42,033 nt of DNA, from NCBI GenBank assembly GCA_004298045.1, contig SCRM01000012.1, forward strand, positions 1 through 42,033, written 5' to 3'. Source of the stretch: Rhodanobacter sp. (lineage in GTDB: Bacteria; Pseudomonadota; Gammaproteobacteria; Xanthomonadales; Rhodanobacteraceae). Positions 30,683-38,563 of this stretch are shown here, one piece after another. The translations under genes and the position numbers were made by a program. The notes beneath the pieces are model-generated. The model was not told the DNA's origin. It saw only the letters and a list, made by a program, of their open reading frames with translations, and did not search any database. Positions within the stretch are counted from its first letter, which is position 1. Each line of letters opens with the position of its first letter.

Positions 30683-32749
30683 ATGCACCACTCCCATTGG
30701 CTGCTTGCCACCGCCATCGCCGCCGGCCTGTGCGGCACCCCGGCATGGGCCGCCGCGCCTGCCACCGCCAGCTCGAACATCGGCATCGACCTGGCCGGGG
30801 TCGACCACGCGGTCAAGCCGGGCGACAACTTCTTCGACTACGCCAACGGCACCTGGCTCAAGACCGCGCAGATTCCCGCCGACCGTTCCAGCACCGGCAC
30901 CTTTCTCAAAATTTTCGAGCTGACCGAGCAGCACACTGCCGACCTCATCCGCAACGCCAATGCGGGCCACCCGGCCGCCGGCAGCAACGCGCGCAAGATC
31001 GCCGACTACTACGCCGCGTACATGGACGAGGCCGCGATTGCGCGCAACGGCATGGCGCCGCTCAAGCCCGAACTGGCCGCCATCGACGCGATCAAGTCCA
31101 AGGGCGACCTCGCGCGCATGCTCGGCAGCCGCCTGCGCGCCGACGTCGACCCGATCAACTCCACCCACTTCCACACCGAGCACCTGTTCGGCCTGTTCGT
31201 GACGCAGGGCCTGGAAGACCCGAGCCACACCATCGCCTACCTGTTGCAGGGCGGCCTGGCGATGCCGAGCCGCGATTACTACCTGTCGACCGAACCGCAC
31301 ATGGCCGAAGCGCGCGCCAAGTACCGCGCCTACGTGGTCGCCTTGCTCAAGCAGGCCGGCCATGCCCAACCGGAACAGACCGCCGACACCGTGATCGCGC
31401 TGGAAACCAAGATCGCCAAGGCGCAGGAAACCCTGATCGACAGCCAGGACGTGCACAAGGCGAACAACCTGTGGACGGCCGCCGACTTCGCGAAAAAGGC
31501 GCCGGGGCTGGATTGGGCCACGTACTTCAAGGCGGCCGGCCTCGCGGGCCAGAAGACCATTGACGTGTGGCAACCCCACGCCACCACCGGCCTGGCCGCA
31601 CTGGTCGGCAGCGAGCCGCTGGCAGCGTGGAAGGATCTGCTCGCCTTCCACACCCTCGATGCCGCCGCGCCGTTGCTGCCCAAGGCGTTTGCCGACCTGC
31701 ATTTCGATTTCTACGGCCACACGCTGCAAGGCACACCCGAGCAGCAGCCGCGCTGGAAGCGTGCGGTGGGCGCCACCAACACCGATCTCGGCGACGCCGT
31801 GGGCCAGCTCTACGTGGCCAAATATTTCCCGGCCTCGTCCAAGACCGAAGTGCAGCAACTGGTCAAGAACCTGATTGCCGCGTTCAACGACCGCCTCGAC
31901 ACCCTGGCGTGGATGACGCCGGCCACGCGCGCCAAGGCGAAGGAAAAACTCGCAACGCTGAAGGTTGGCGTCGGCTACCCGGGCACCTGGCGCAGCTACG
32001 CGGCGCTCGACATCCGGCCCGACGACCCGCTCGGCAACCACCAACGCGCGGTGAAACACGAGTACGAGCATCAGCTGGCCAAACTCGGCAAGCCGGTGGA
32101 TCGCAGCGAATGGTGGATGACCCCGCAGACGGTGAACGCGGTGAATCTGCCGCTGCAGAACGCGCTGAATTTCCCGGCCGCCATCCTGCAGGCGCCGTTC
32201 TTCGACCCCAGGGCCGACGCCGCCGCCAACTACGGTGCGATCGGCGCCATCATCGGCCACGAGATCAGCCACAGCTTCGACAACACCGGCGCGGATTTCG
32301 ACGCCCAGGGCAAGCTCGAAAACTGGTGGACACCTGCCGATCTCGCGCATTTCGAGGCCGCTGGCAAGGCGCTGGTCAAGCAGTTCGACCAGTACCAGGC
32401 GCTGCCCGGCCTGCACGTCAACGGCGAGCAGACGCTGGGCGAAAACATCGCCGACGTCTCCGGCCTGACCATCGCCTGGGTCGCCTACCACAAGTCGCTC
32501 GGCGGCAAGCCGGCGCCGGTGATCGACGGCCTCACCGGCGACCAGCGCTTCTTCCTCGCCTTCGGCCAGGCCTGGCGCAGCAAGATCCGCGACGCCGCAC
32601 AACGCCAGCGCCTTGCCACCGACGTGCACGCCCCGGCACAGTTCCGCGCCCTCACCGTGCGCAACCTCGACGCCTGGTACCCCGCGTTCAACGTGAAGCA
32701 AGGCGAGAAGCTGTACCTCGCACCGACGCAGCGGGTGAAGATCTGGTAG
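30683..32749 (+). CDS. M13-family (neprilysin/PepO-like) metallopeptidase, exported
   Basis: A 688-residue zinc peptidase with signal peptide (MHHSHWLLATAIAAGLCGTPAWA). The N-terminal part has the family GDNFFDYANGTWLKTAQIP. The zinc site is His526, Glu527, His530 (GHEISHSFDNTG) and Glu587 (GENIADVSGL). The usual NAF/YY substrate-binding motif reads NAVN here (VNAVNLPLQN), a small departure. The C-terminus ends LAPTQRVKIW, one residue class away from the usual CxxW of animal forms. It cleaves small peptides, probably in the periplasm. It stands alone. Confidence 0.95.
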   Translation: MHHSHWLLATAIAAGLCGTPAWAAAPATASSNIGIDLAGVDHAVKPGDNFFDYANGTWLKTAQIPADRSSTGTFLKIFELTEQHTADLIRNANAGHPAAGSNARKIADYYAAYMDEAAIARNGMAPLKPELAAIDAIKSKGDLARMLGSRLRADVDPINSTHFHTEHLFGLFVTQGLEDPSHTIAYLLQGGLAMPSRDYYLSTEPHMAEARAKYRAYVVALLKQAGHAQPEQTADTVIALETKIAKAQETLIDSQDVHKANNLWTAADFAKKAPGLDWATYFKAAGLAGQKTIDVWQPHATTGLAALVGSEPLAAWKDLLAFHTLDAAAPLLPKAFADLHFDFYGHTLQGTPEQQPRWKRAVGATNTDLGDAVGQLYVAKYFPASSKTEVQQLVKNLIAAFNDRLDTLAWMTPATRAKAKEKLATLKVGVGYPGTWRSYAALDIRPDDPLGNHQRAVKHEYEHQLAKLGKPVDRSEWWMTPQTVNAVNLPLQNALNFPAAILQAPFFDPRADAAANYGAIGAIIGHEISHSFDNTGADFDAQGKLENWWTPADLAHFEAAGKALVKQFDQYQALPGLHVNGEQTLGENIADVSGLTIAWVAYHKSLGGKPAPVIDGLTGDQRFFLAFGQAWRSKIRDAAQRQRLATDVHAPAQFRALTVRNLDAWYPAFNVKQGEKLYLAPTQRVKIW

Positions 32750-32756
32750 CTGGCAG

Positions 32757-32785
32757 CCGGGATGCGGGATTGGGGATTTGGGAAA
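32757..32785. repeat. Half copy of the GGGATTC-type repeat
   Basis: The bases GCCGGGATGCGGGATTGGGG and the following ATTTGGGAAAAGCG match the left arm and the AAAAGC centre of the elements at 2609 and 4144, but no C-rich arm follows. It lies between the M13 gene and the terminator. Confidence 0.55.
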
Positions 32786-32821
32786 AGCGCGCTGCGGCGA
32801 GACATTCGCTCCTGAGCCGAT

Positions 32822-32854
32822 GCGAAAACGCCGCACTGGGTGCGGCGTTTTCGC
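32822..32854. terminator. Bidirectional intrinsic terminator between M13 peptidase and hom
   Basis: A perfect 14-bp stem (GCGAAAACGCCGCA and its complement) with loop CTGGG. Each arm carries AAAA/TTTT at its outer side, so RNA from either strand ends in a GC stem plus U-rich tract. It serves the M13 gene (plus) and the met operon (minus). Confidence 0.85.
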
Positions 32855-32857
32855 GTC

Positions 32858-33937
32858 TCAGCCGAGCGCGAGGACGTCGCCGAGCAGGGCTTGGGCGGTC
32901 ACTTCCGGGCCGGCGCCGGGACCCTGGATGACCAGCGGCTGGGTGTGGTAGCGAGTGGTGGTGAGGGCAAACTGGTTGTCGGTGCCGTACAGGCGCGCCG
33001 CAGGGTGGGTGAGCGGCACTTCGACCAGGCCGACGCGGGCATGCCCGCGCTGGTTCAAGCGCGCAAGAAAGCGCAGCACGCAACCGCGTGATGCTGCCTC
33101 GGCATGGCGTGCGGCCAAGGGCGCGTCGAGCTCTTCCAGACGTGCGAGGAAGGCGTCGGTGGCCAGCGCGCGCAAGGCCTCCGGCACCAGGCCTTCGACC
33201 TGGACCTCGTCGGTACCCAGCGCAAAGCCGGCGTTGCGCGCGAGGATCAAGAGCTTGCGCGCGACGTCGTCGCCGGAAAGATCGGCGCGTGGATCGGGCT
33301 CGGTGTAGCCCAACTCGCGCGCTTCGCGCAGCAGCGCGGAGAACGGCCGGCTGCCGTCGTAACCATTGAACAGATAGCTGAGCGAACCGGAAAACACGCC
33401 TTCGAGCGTGAGCAGCGCATCGCCACAGCGGCGCAGGCGGCGCAGCGTGGAGAGCACCGGGAGCCCCGCGCCGACGGTGGCCGTGTCGCCATACACCGCA
33501 CCGTGCGCCAACGCCGCCTGCAGGGCACGCCAGCCGGCCAGCTCGCCGCCAGCCAGGGCCTTGTTGGCGGTAACCACGTGGTAGCCGTGCGCCAGCCACT
33601 CGGCGTGATGGGTCGCCAGCGCAGCGCTGGCCGTGGCGTCCACCACCACCTTCGTCGTGGCGCCACTCGCATCCAGCGCCGCCAGCAGCGTGGCGTCGTT
33701 GCGCGCCTCGCCGCTGTCGCGCAGTTGCTCGCGCAGATTGCGCGCGGCAAGGCGCGCAGGGTCGGTCTCCTGCCGCCGCGAATTGGCCGCCGCCACCAGC
33801 TGCACCGAACCGGCCGCCGGGGTATTCAACAGTTTCAGGAACGCGCCGCCGACGACACCGGTGCCGAGCAGGGCCACCGCCGTCGCCATGCGCGGTTGCG
33901 CCGCTGGCGCGGCCGCCGTCGCGAGCACCGCACTCAT
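32858..33937 (-). CDS. Homoserine dehydrogenase
   Basis: A 359-residue stand-alone enzyme (no aspartokinase domain, no C-terminal ACT domain) reducing aspartate semialdehyde to homoserine. Features: NAD(P) loop LLGTGVVGGAFLKLL, VVVDATASAAL, TANKALAGG, EGVFSGSLSYLFN and the catalytic pair in DLSGDDVARKLLILAR. The start overlaps the metB stop (ATGA), so it is the third gene of metX-metB-hom and supplies the substrate used by metX. Confidence 0.95.
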   Translation of the reverse strand: MSAVLATAAAPAAQPRMATAVALLGTGVVGGAFLKLLNTPAAGSVQLVAAANSRRQETDPARLAARNLREQLRDSGEARNDATLLAALDASGATTKVVVDATASAALATHHAEWLAHGYHVVTANKALAGGELAGWRALQAALAHGAVYGDTATVGAGLPVLSTLRRLRRCGDALLTLEGVFSGSLSYLFNGYDGSRPFSALLREARELGYTEPDPRADLSGDDVARKLLILARNAGFALGTDEVQVEGLVPEALRALATDAFLARLEELDAPLAARHAEAASRGCVLRFLARLNQRGHARVGLVEVPLTHPAARLYGTDNQFALTTTRYHTQPLVIQGPGAGPEVTAQALLGDVLALG

Positions 33938-35124
33938 GCGGAAACCCGGCGTTTCGCCTCGCCCGCCTGCTGCGCGCGCACCAGCGCCGCGTCGAGATCG
34001 CGCAGAAGATCGTCGCCATCCTCGATGCCGACCGACACGCGCAGGAGGTTGTCGGCAATGCCGGCGCAGCGGCGCGCTTCAGGCGCCATCGAGGCGTGGG
34101 TCATGCTGGCCGGGTGCGCGATCAGGCTTTCCACCCCGCCGAGCGATTCGGCCAGCGAGAAGAAGCGCAAACCGTTGACGAACGCGGCGATCTGCGCTTC
34201 GTCGCCATCCAGCTCGAAACTGAGCATGGCGCCAAACCCCTGCTGCTGGCGCGCGGCCAGCGCGTGGTACGGGTTGGCCGCAAGGCCCGGGTAATAGACC
34301 TTGCGCACCGCTGGGTGCGCAGCGAGATGCTCGGCGATGCGCACCGCGTTTTCCTGGTGCTGACGCAGGCGCACGCCCAGCGTGCGCAGGCCCCGCAGCG
34401 TGAGGTAGCTGTCGAACGGCGCGCCGATGATGCCGTTGCAGTTGCCCCACCACTTGAGCTTGTCGGCCAGCTCCGGCTCGCGGGCGATCACTGCGCCGCC
34501 CACCACGTCGCTGTGGCCGTTGATGTACTTGGTGGTGGAGTGCACCACCACGTCCGCGCCCAGCGTCAGCGGCTGTTGCAGCGCCGGCGACAGGAAGGTG
34601 TTGTCCACCACCACCAGCGCGCCGACCGCGTGCGCCGCCTGCGCCACGTGGCGAATGTCGGTGATGCGCAGCAGCGGATTGGACGGGGTTTCCACCCACA
34701 CCAGCGCCGGCGTGGCGGCCAGCCCTTCGGCCAGTGCCGCGGGGTCGGTGAGGTCGGCAAACTTGAGCGTGAAGCGGCCCTTCTTGGCCCACGCATCAAG
34801 CAGGCGCCAGGTGCCGCCGTAGCAGTCGTGCGCGGCCAGCACGGTGGCGCCGGTCGGCACCAGTTCGAGCACCAGCGCCACCGCCGCCATGCCGCTGGCG
34901 GTGATCACCGTGCCCGCACCGTGTTCCAGGTCGGCCAGCGCTTCGCCCAGCAGATCGCGCGTGGGGTTGCCGCTGCGCGAGTAGTCGTAATGCCGCTTCT
35001 TGCCGAACGCCTCGAAGCTGTAGTTGGTGGACAGGTGCAGCGGCGGCACCACCGCGCCGTGCTGGGTGTCGCTTTCGATCCCGGCGCGCACGGCGCAGGT
35101 GCTGGGGGCAATGGCTTGGCTCAT
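33934..35124 (-). CDS. metB: Cystathionine gamma-synthase / O-succinylhomoserine lyase-type PLP enzyme
   Basis: A 396-residue Cys/Met-metabolism PLP enzyme. PLP Lys199 is in HSTTKYINGHSDVVGG; the phosphate site is ITASGMAAVALVLEL, and YSRSGNPTRDLLGEAL and VETPSNPLLRITDI are family hallmarks. Its place between metX and hom points to using O-acylhomoserine with cysteine (MetB) or sulfide (MetZ); the sequence alone does not separate these. GGAG seven bases upstream fixes the start. Confidence 0.92.
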   Translation of the reverse strand: MSQAIAPSTCAVRAGIESDTQHGAVVPPLHLSTNYSFEAFGKKRHYDYSRSGNPTRDLLGEALADLEHGAGTVITASGMAAVALVLELVPTGATVLAAHDCYGGTWRLLDAWAKKGRFTLKFADLTDPAALAEGLAATPALVWVETPSNPLLRITDIRHVAQAAHAVGALVVVDNTFLSPALQQPLTLGADVVVHSTTKYINGHSDVVGGAVIAREPELADKLKWWGNCNGIIGAPFDSYLTLRGLRTLGVRLRQHQENAVRIAEHLAAHPAVRKVYYPGLAANPYHALAARQQQGFGAMLSFELDGDEAQIAAFVNGLRFFSLAESLGGVESLIAHPASMTHASMAPEARRCAGIADNLLRVSVGIEDGDDLLRDLDAALVRAQQAGEAKRRVSA

Positions 35125-35171
35125 GGGGTGGCTCCGAAAATCAGGAAGGAGGGGGAACGCGCGGCGCAGCG

Positions 35172-36191
35172 TCACATCAAGGCAGCACGCAACAGCGGCG
35201 CAAGCTGCTCGGGTTCCTTGAGAAACGCGTCGTGGCCATAAGGGGACTCGACCACTTCGAGCGTGGCCGGCCCGCGCAACCGGCGCTGCAGCTCGCACAG
35301 GTCGGCGAGCGGCACCAGGCGATCGGACGGAAAGCCGATCAAGGTGGCCGGCAGCGGCACCCGTTCGGGCTGGATATCGTGCAGATCGATGGATTCGGAC
35401 AACGCGAGGAACCGGTCGGCATCGAAGCGGGCGACAAACCGCCGGCCCTGGTGTTCGAGGTAATCCTCGACCGGAAAGTGGAAACGGTCGCCGCGCCACT
35501 CCGGCGCACCGGCGAAACGGCGACCGAACTCGGCGCTGCCGCGGTAAGTGGTCATCGCCAGCTCGCGCGCCAGCGCCAACGCCGCGTCGATCTGGCCGCT
35601 GGATTGCCCCAGCCGCACGATGCCGCGCTGCACGCTGCGCTGGGCGGTGGACAGCGGGTGGGCGTGATGCGCGCCGGCCAACAGCACCAGGCGTTCCGCC
35701 CGCTGCGCGTGCCGCGCGGCAAACGCCAGCGCCACCATCGCACCGTACGACGAGCCGACAAAGGCATGCGCCTTGGCGATGCCGAGCGCGTCGAGCAACG
35801 CAGCCAAGAGGTCGGCCTGGTCCTCGCTGGAAATGGTCTTGGTGCCGAGCTCGCCCGGCACCGCCCAGTCGATCGCCAGCACGCGCCAGCGCGTCAGGTC
35901 GATCGCCGCGTCCGCCGCGACCAGCGCCTGCCACCAGCCGGGGTTGGCGGCATCCGGCGTGGTGACGTCGCGGTCGGCGGAGATGCCGCCCTGCACGATC
36001 ACGGTGGGCGCATCCGGCGCGCCGCACCACAGGTAGCGCACGTCGACGTCACGTGCGGCGTGGCCGTACTTGGGCTGGATGCGCAGTTGGCGGGTCGTGC
36101 GCTGCATGCCGAGCGCACCATGGCGGCTGCCGGTCGCAAGATCGACGACGTCGGCGTGGCGAACGGTGCGGGGATCGGTCAGCTGGCTCAC
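35172..36191 (-). CDS. metX: Homoserine O-acyltransferase (MetX fold, probably succinyltransferase)
   Basis: A 339-residue alpha/beta-hydrolase-fold enzyme acylating homoserine, the entry step to methionine. Nucleophile Ser148 lies in VGSSYGAMVALAF; the acid and base lie in PSDRLVPLADL and SPYGHDAFL; the oxyanion region is VIVQGGISAD. The xanthomonad MetX branch with GSSYG is known mainly as succinyl-CoA-using, so succinyltransferase is inferred. The start is a GTG at 36191 with AGGAG six bases upstream, inside the riboswitch-controlled leader. First gene of metX-metB-hom. Confidence 0.92.
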   Translation of the reverse strand: MSQLTDPRTVRHADVVDLATGSRHGALGMQRTTRQLRIQPKYGHAARDVDVRYLWCGAPDAPTVIVQGGISADRDVTTPDAANPGWWQALVAADAAIDLTRWRVLAIDWAVPGELGTKTISSEDQADLLAALLDALGIAKAHAFVGSSYGAMVALAFAARHAQRAERLVLLAGAHHAHPLSTAQRSVQRGIVRLGQSSGQIDAALALARELAMTTYRGSAEFGRRFAGAPEWRGDRFHFPVEDYLEHQGRRFVARFDADRFLALSESIDLHDIQPERVPLPATLIGFPSDRLVPLADLCELQRRLRGPATLEVVESPYGHDAFLKEPEQLAPLLRAALM

Positions 36192-36197
36192 GGGTAT

Positions 36198-36299
36198 CTC
36201 CTCTCCGGCATCGACCTGCGGTGACCTCGGGAGGAGCGCCACGCAGGCGACCACCGCCGCTTGCGCAAGCTGCCCATCTGTCAGTACGCGCCAATGCGC
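36198..36299 (-). promoter_or_regulatory. metX: Expression platform of the SAM-I riboswitch (translation control)
   Basis: The Shine-Dalgarno GAGGAG (36203-36198) can be masked by CTCCTC (36236-36231). Between them CACCGCAGG (36223-36215) is the exact complement of CCTGCGGTG at the 3' side of aptamer stem P1 (36308-36300). Pairing of these two breaks P1 and opens the mask. There is no U-run, so control is probably at translation start. Confidence 0.65.
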
Positions 36300-36390
36300 C
36301 ACCGCAGGAGTTGGCACCGTGGCGGATGACTCCGCAGGTTGCCCCGGCTTCAAAGGGCCTGTCCCTCAGCCGGTCTCGATGAGTGCGGTG
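36300..36390 (-). ncRNA. SAM-I (S-box) riboswitch aptamer
   Basis: The reverse strand carries the conserved core in order: CTCATCGAGA, GAGGGAC, GGCCCTTTGAAGCC, GGCAACCTGC, a P3-like GCGGA/TCCGC stem, and GGTGCCAACTCC. Stem P1 is CACCGCA with TGCGGTG. It senses S-adenosylmethionine and turns off met genes when SAM is plentiful. It heads the leader of metX-metB-hom, where this class is expected in Xanthomonadales. Confidence 0.95.
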
Positions 36391-36420
36391 AATATTGGCG
36401 GGCGTCCGCAAACCTGTCAA
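36391..36420 (-). promoter_or_regulatory. Promoter of the met operon
   Basis: On the reverse strand a perfect TTGACA (36420-36415) is followed after 18 bases by AATATT (36396-36391), which puts the start point at the first bases of the riboswitch P1 stem. Confidence 0.7.
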
Positions 36421-36421
36421 T

Positions 36422-36445
36422 AGACGTCTAAACGTCTGGACGTTC
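36422..36445. promoter_or_regulatory. Tandem MetJ-box-like octamers
   Basis: Three consecutive 8-base units: AGACGTCT (exact met-box consensus), AAACGTCT (7 of 8) and GGACGTTC (5 of 8). They lie immediately upstream of the -35 element of the met promoter and in the divergent region with the cysteine-synthase-like gene. MetJ binds tandem boxes of exactly this phase in enterobacteria. Whether this lineage has MetJ cannot be seen here; another factor may use the site. Confidence 0.5.
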
Positions 36446-36604
36446 ATATGCATATTCGTGATATAAATTTGCGCGTGCTGCGCTGGCCTCGCACAGTGGC
36501 TGGCGGCATGGCTGATGCGGATCAGGTTGGCCACGCGATGCGCGTAAGCTATGCGCGTCCCCCGTCCCGCCCGGGGCATACTTTCGCTACGCGAGCCTTC
36601 CAGC

Positions 36605-37645
36605 ATGAGCATCCAATCCGATCTTTCCGCCGCCGTCGGCCACACCCCGCTGATCCGCCTGCGCCATGCCAGCGAGCTGACCGGTTGCGAGGTGCTGGCC
36701 AAGGCGGAAATGCTCAACCCGGGTGGCTCGATCAAGGACCGCACCGCGCTCGGCCTGGTGCTGGACGCGGAACAGCGCGGGCAACTCCTGCCCGGCGGCG
36801 TGATCGTCGAAGGCACCGCCGGCAACACCGGCATCGGCCTGGCGCTGGTCGGCGCCAGCCGCGGACACCGCACCGTGATCTTCATGCCGAACACGCAAAG
36901 CGCCGAAAAGATCGCCGCGCTCAAGATGGCCGGCGCCGACGTGCACCTGGTGCCTGCCGTGCCGTACAGCGACCCCAATCACTACTCCCACCACGCGCGC
37001 CGCTATGCGGAGACGCAGAACGTCGCCAAGGCGGGCAGTGCGTGGTTTGCCAATCAGTTCGACAACACCGCCAACCGCGACTACCACACCGCCACCACGG
37101 CGGTGGAAATCTGGGAGCAGACCGCCGGCGCCGTCGACGGCTTCGTCTGCTCGGCCGGCACCGGCGGCACCCTGGCCGGCGTGGCGTTCGGGCTCAAGGC
37201 GCGCAAACCGGGCGTGCGCATCGCGCTGTCCGACCCGACCGGCTCGGCGCTGGCCAACTACATTCTGCACGGCGAGCTGGCAGCCAGCGGCAACTCCATC
37301 AGCGAGGGCATCGGCTCCAGCCGCATCACCGCCAACTTCGACGGCGCGCCGATCGACACCGCGTATTCGATCCCCGACACCGAGTCGGTGCCGCTGCTGC
37401 ACCAGTTGCTGGAAGCCGAAGGCTGGTGCGTGGGCGGGTCGAGCGGCGTCAACATGGCTGGCGCGATCCGCCTCGCCCGCGAGCTGGGGCCGGGGCACAC
37501 GGTCGTCACCATCCTGGCGGATGCCGGTACGCGCTACCAGGCCAAATTGTTCAACCCGCCGTTCCTGCGCGAAAAAGGCATCCCGGTGCCGGCGTGGCTC
37601 GACCGTGCCTTTCCGACCACGCCGACGCGCGCCACAGCGGCCTGA
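36605..37645 (+). CDS. Cysteine synthase / CBS-like PLP enzyme
   Basis: A 346-residue fold-type II PLP enzyme. PLP Lys44 is in NPGGSIKDRTAL; the substrate loop reads EGTAGNTGIGLAL (family members usually have TSGNTG), and the phosphate loop is SAGTGGTLAGVAFG. The C-terminus ILADAGTRYQAKLFNP is typical of cysteine synthase A-type proteins of this branch. It may make cysteine from O-acetylserine or act in transsulfuration. The ATG at 36605 fits the family; the longer frame is not supported. It is divergent from the met operon and followed by the dioxygenase. Confidence 0.9.
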   Translation: MSIQSDLSAAVGHTPLIRLRHASELTGCEVLAKAEMLNPGGSIKDRTALGLVLDAEQRGQLLPGGVIVEGTAGNTGIGLALVGASRGHRTVIFMPNTQSAEKIAALKMAGADVHLVPAVPYSDPNHYSHHARRYAETQNVAKAGSAWFANQFDNTANRDYHTATTAVEIWEQTAGAVDGFVCSAGTGGTLAGVAFGLKARKPGVRIALSDPTGSALANYILHGELAASGNSISEGIGSSRITANFDGAPIDTAYSIPDTESVPLLHQLLEAEGWCVGGSSGVNMAGAIRLARELGPGHTVVTILADAGTRYQAKLFNPPFLREKGIPVPAWLDRAFPTTPTRATAA

Positions 37646-37695
37646 CGGGGCGTCGATCCAGCACCGCTTCATGCATGCGCTGCTAGCGTGCGCCC

Positions 37696-38412
37696 ATGAC
37701 GATCACGCCTTTCGACTTGCGCGCCACCATCGTGCGCAACGGCTATGCCTTTGCGGATGCGCCGACCATGCGCACCCTGCTCGATGCCGACACGCTGGCC
37801 GACTGGCCGGCATTCGTCGCCAGCTGGGATCGTCTGGGCGACGACCGTTATCTCGCCGCCAAGGGGCGCCACCGGCGCCGTCGGCATGCCGTATTTGCCG
37901 CCGATGCCACCGGGCCCATCGAACGCCAGCCGAACCAGCCGCACTACCAGAGCCTCACCTACAACAACCTGCAGGGCGGCATTGAACGCTGGTTCGAACC
38001 GCTGGAACCGGCGATTGCCGATGGCGCGAGCCTTGCGCGCATCCTCGCGTTTTGCCGCGAGCAATTCGGCACACTGGCGCCGGCAACGGCGCACTGGCAC
38101 ATCGAGGTGCACCAGTTCCGCATCGAGGCGCGGGCAGCGGAAGCCGGCGAGCCGACGCCCGAGGGCGTGCATCGCGACGGCGTGGATTTCGTGCTGGTGT
38201 TCATGATCGACCGCACCAACATCGAGCGCGGCGTCACCACCATCCACGCGCCCGACGGCCACGAGCTGGGCCATTTCACCCTGGCCCACCCGTTCGAGGC
38301 CGAGCTGATCGACGACCACCGCGTGTTTCACGGCGTTACCCCGGTACTGCCCAAGGTACCCGGCGAGCCGGCCCACCGCGATGTGCTGGTGGTGACCTTC
38401 AAGGCGGCCTGA
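37696..38412 (+). CDS. 2-oxoglutarate/Fe(II) dioxygenase (BsmA/IDO-type family)
   Basis: A 238-residue protein with the iron facial triad His159, Asp161 (GVHRDGVDFV) and His212 (DDHRVFHGVTPV), and Arg228 in HRDVLVVTF placed to bind 2-oxoglutarate. The family includes amino-acid hydroxylases such as isoleucine dioxygenase, so a free amino acid or a sulfur amino acid is a reasonable substrate guess; this is inference. It starts 50 bases after the cysteine-synthase-like gene on the same strand. Confidence 0.88.
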   Translation: MTITPFDLRATIVRNGYAFADAPTMRTLLDADTLADWPAFVASWDRLGDDRYLAAKGRHRRRRHAVFAADATGPIERQPNQPHYQSLTYNNLQGGIERWFEPLEPAIADGASLARILAFCREQFGTLAPATAHWHIEVHQFRIEARAAEAGEPTPEGVHRDGVDFVLVFMIDRTNIERGVTTIHAPDGHELGHFTLAHPFEAELIDDHRVFHGVTPVLPKVPGEPAHRDVLVVTFKAA

Positions 38413-38563
38413 GCGCAAACTCCTGCGCCGCTGTACGCAGGAAAAACGGCATACGCACCCATCACGTAACGCGGCAGTAACATTCTGCTTGCGCAACGAG
38501 GCAGGGGGGCCCGTTGCGCCACCCGGCGCCGAGGAGCGGCGCCTCATCCTGCCGAGGCATCTC

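Noticed and set aside
30659-32836. 725-codon minus-strand open frame
   Set aside because: It is antisense to the M13 peptidase with full zinc motifs; composition is typical of shadow translation.
38525-38543. GGCGCCG/CGGCGCC hairpin with GGAG loop considered as a riboswitch or thermosensor for the TonB receptor
   Set aside because: The GGAG in the loop is 27 bases from the ATG and a proper GAGG is closer; no known RNA family matches.
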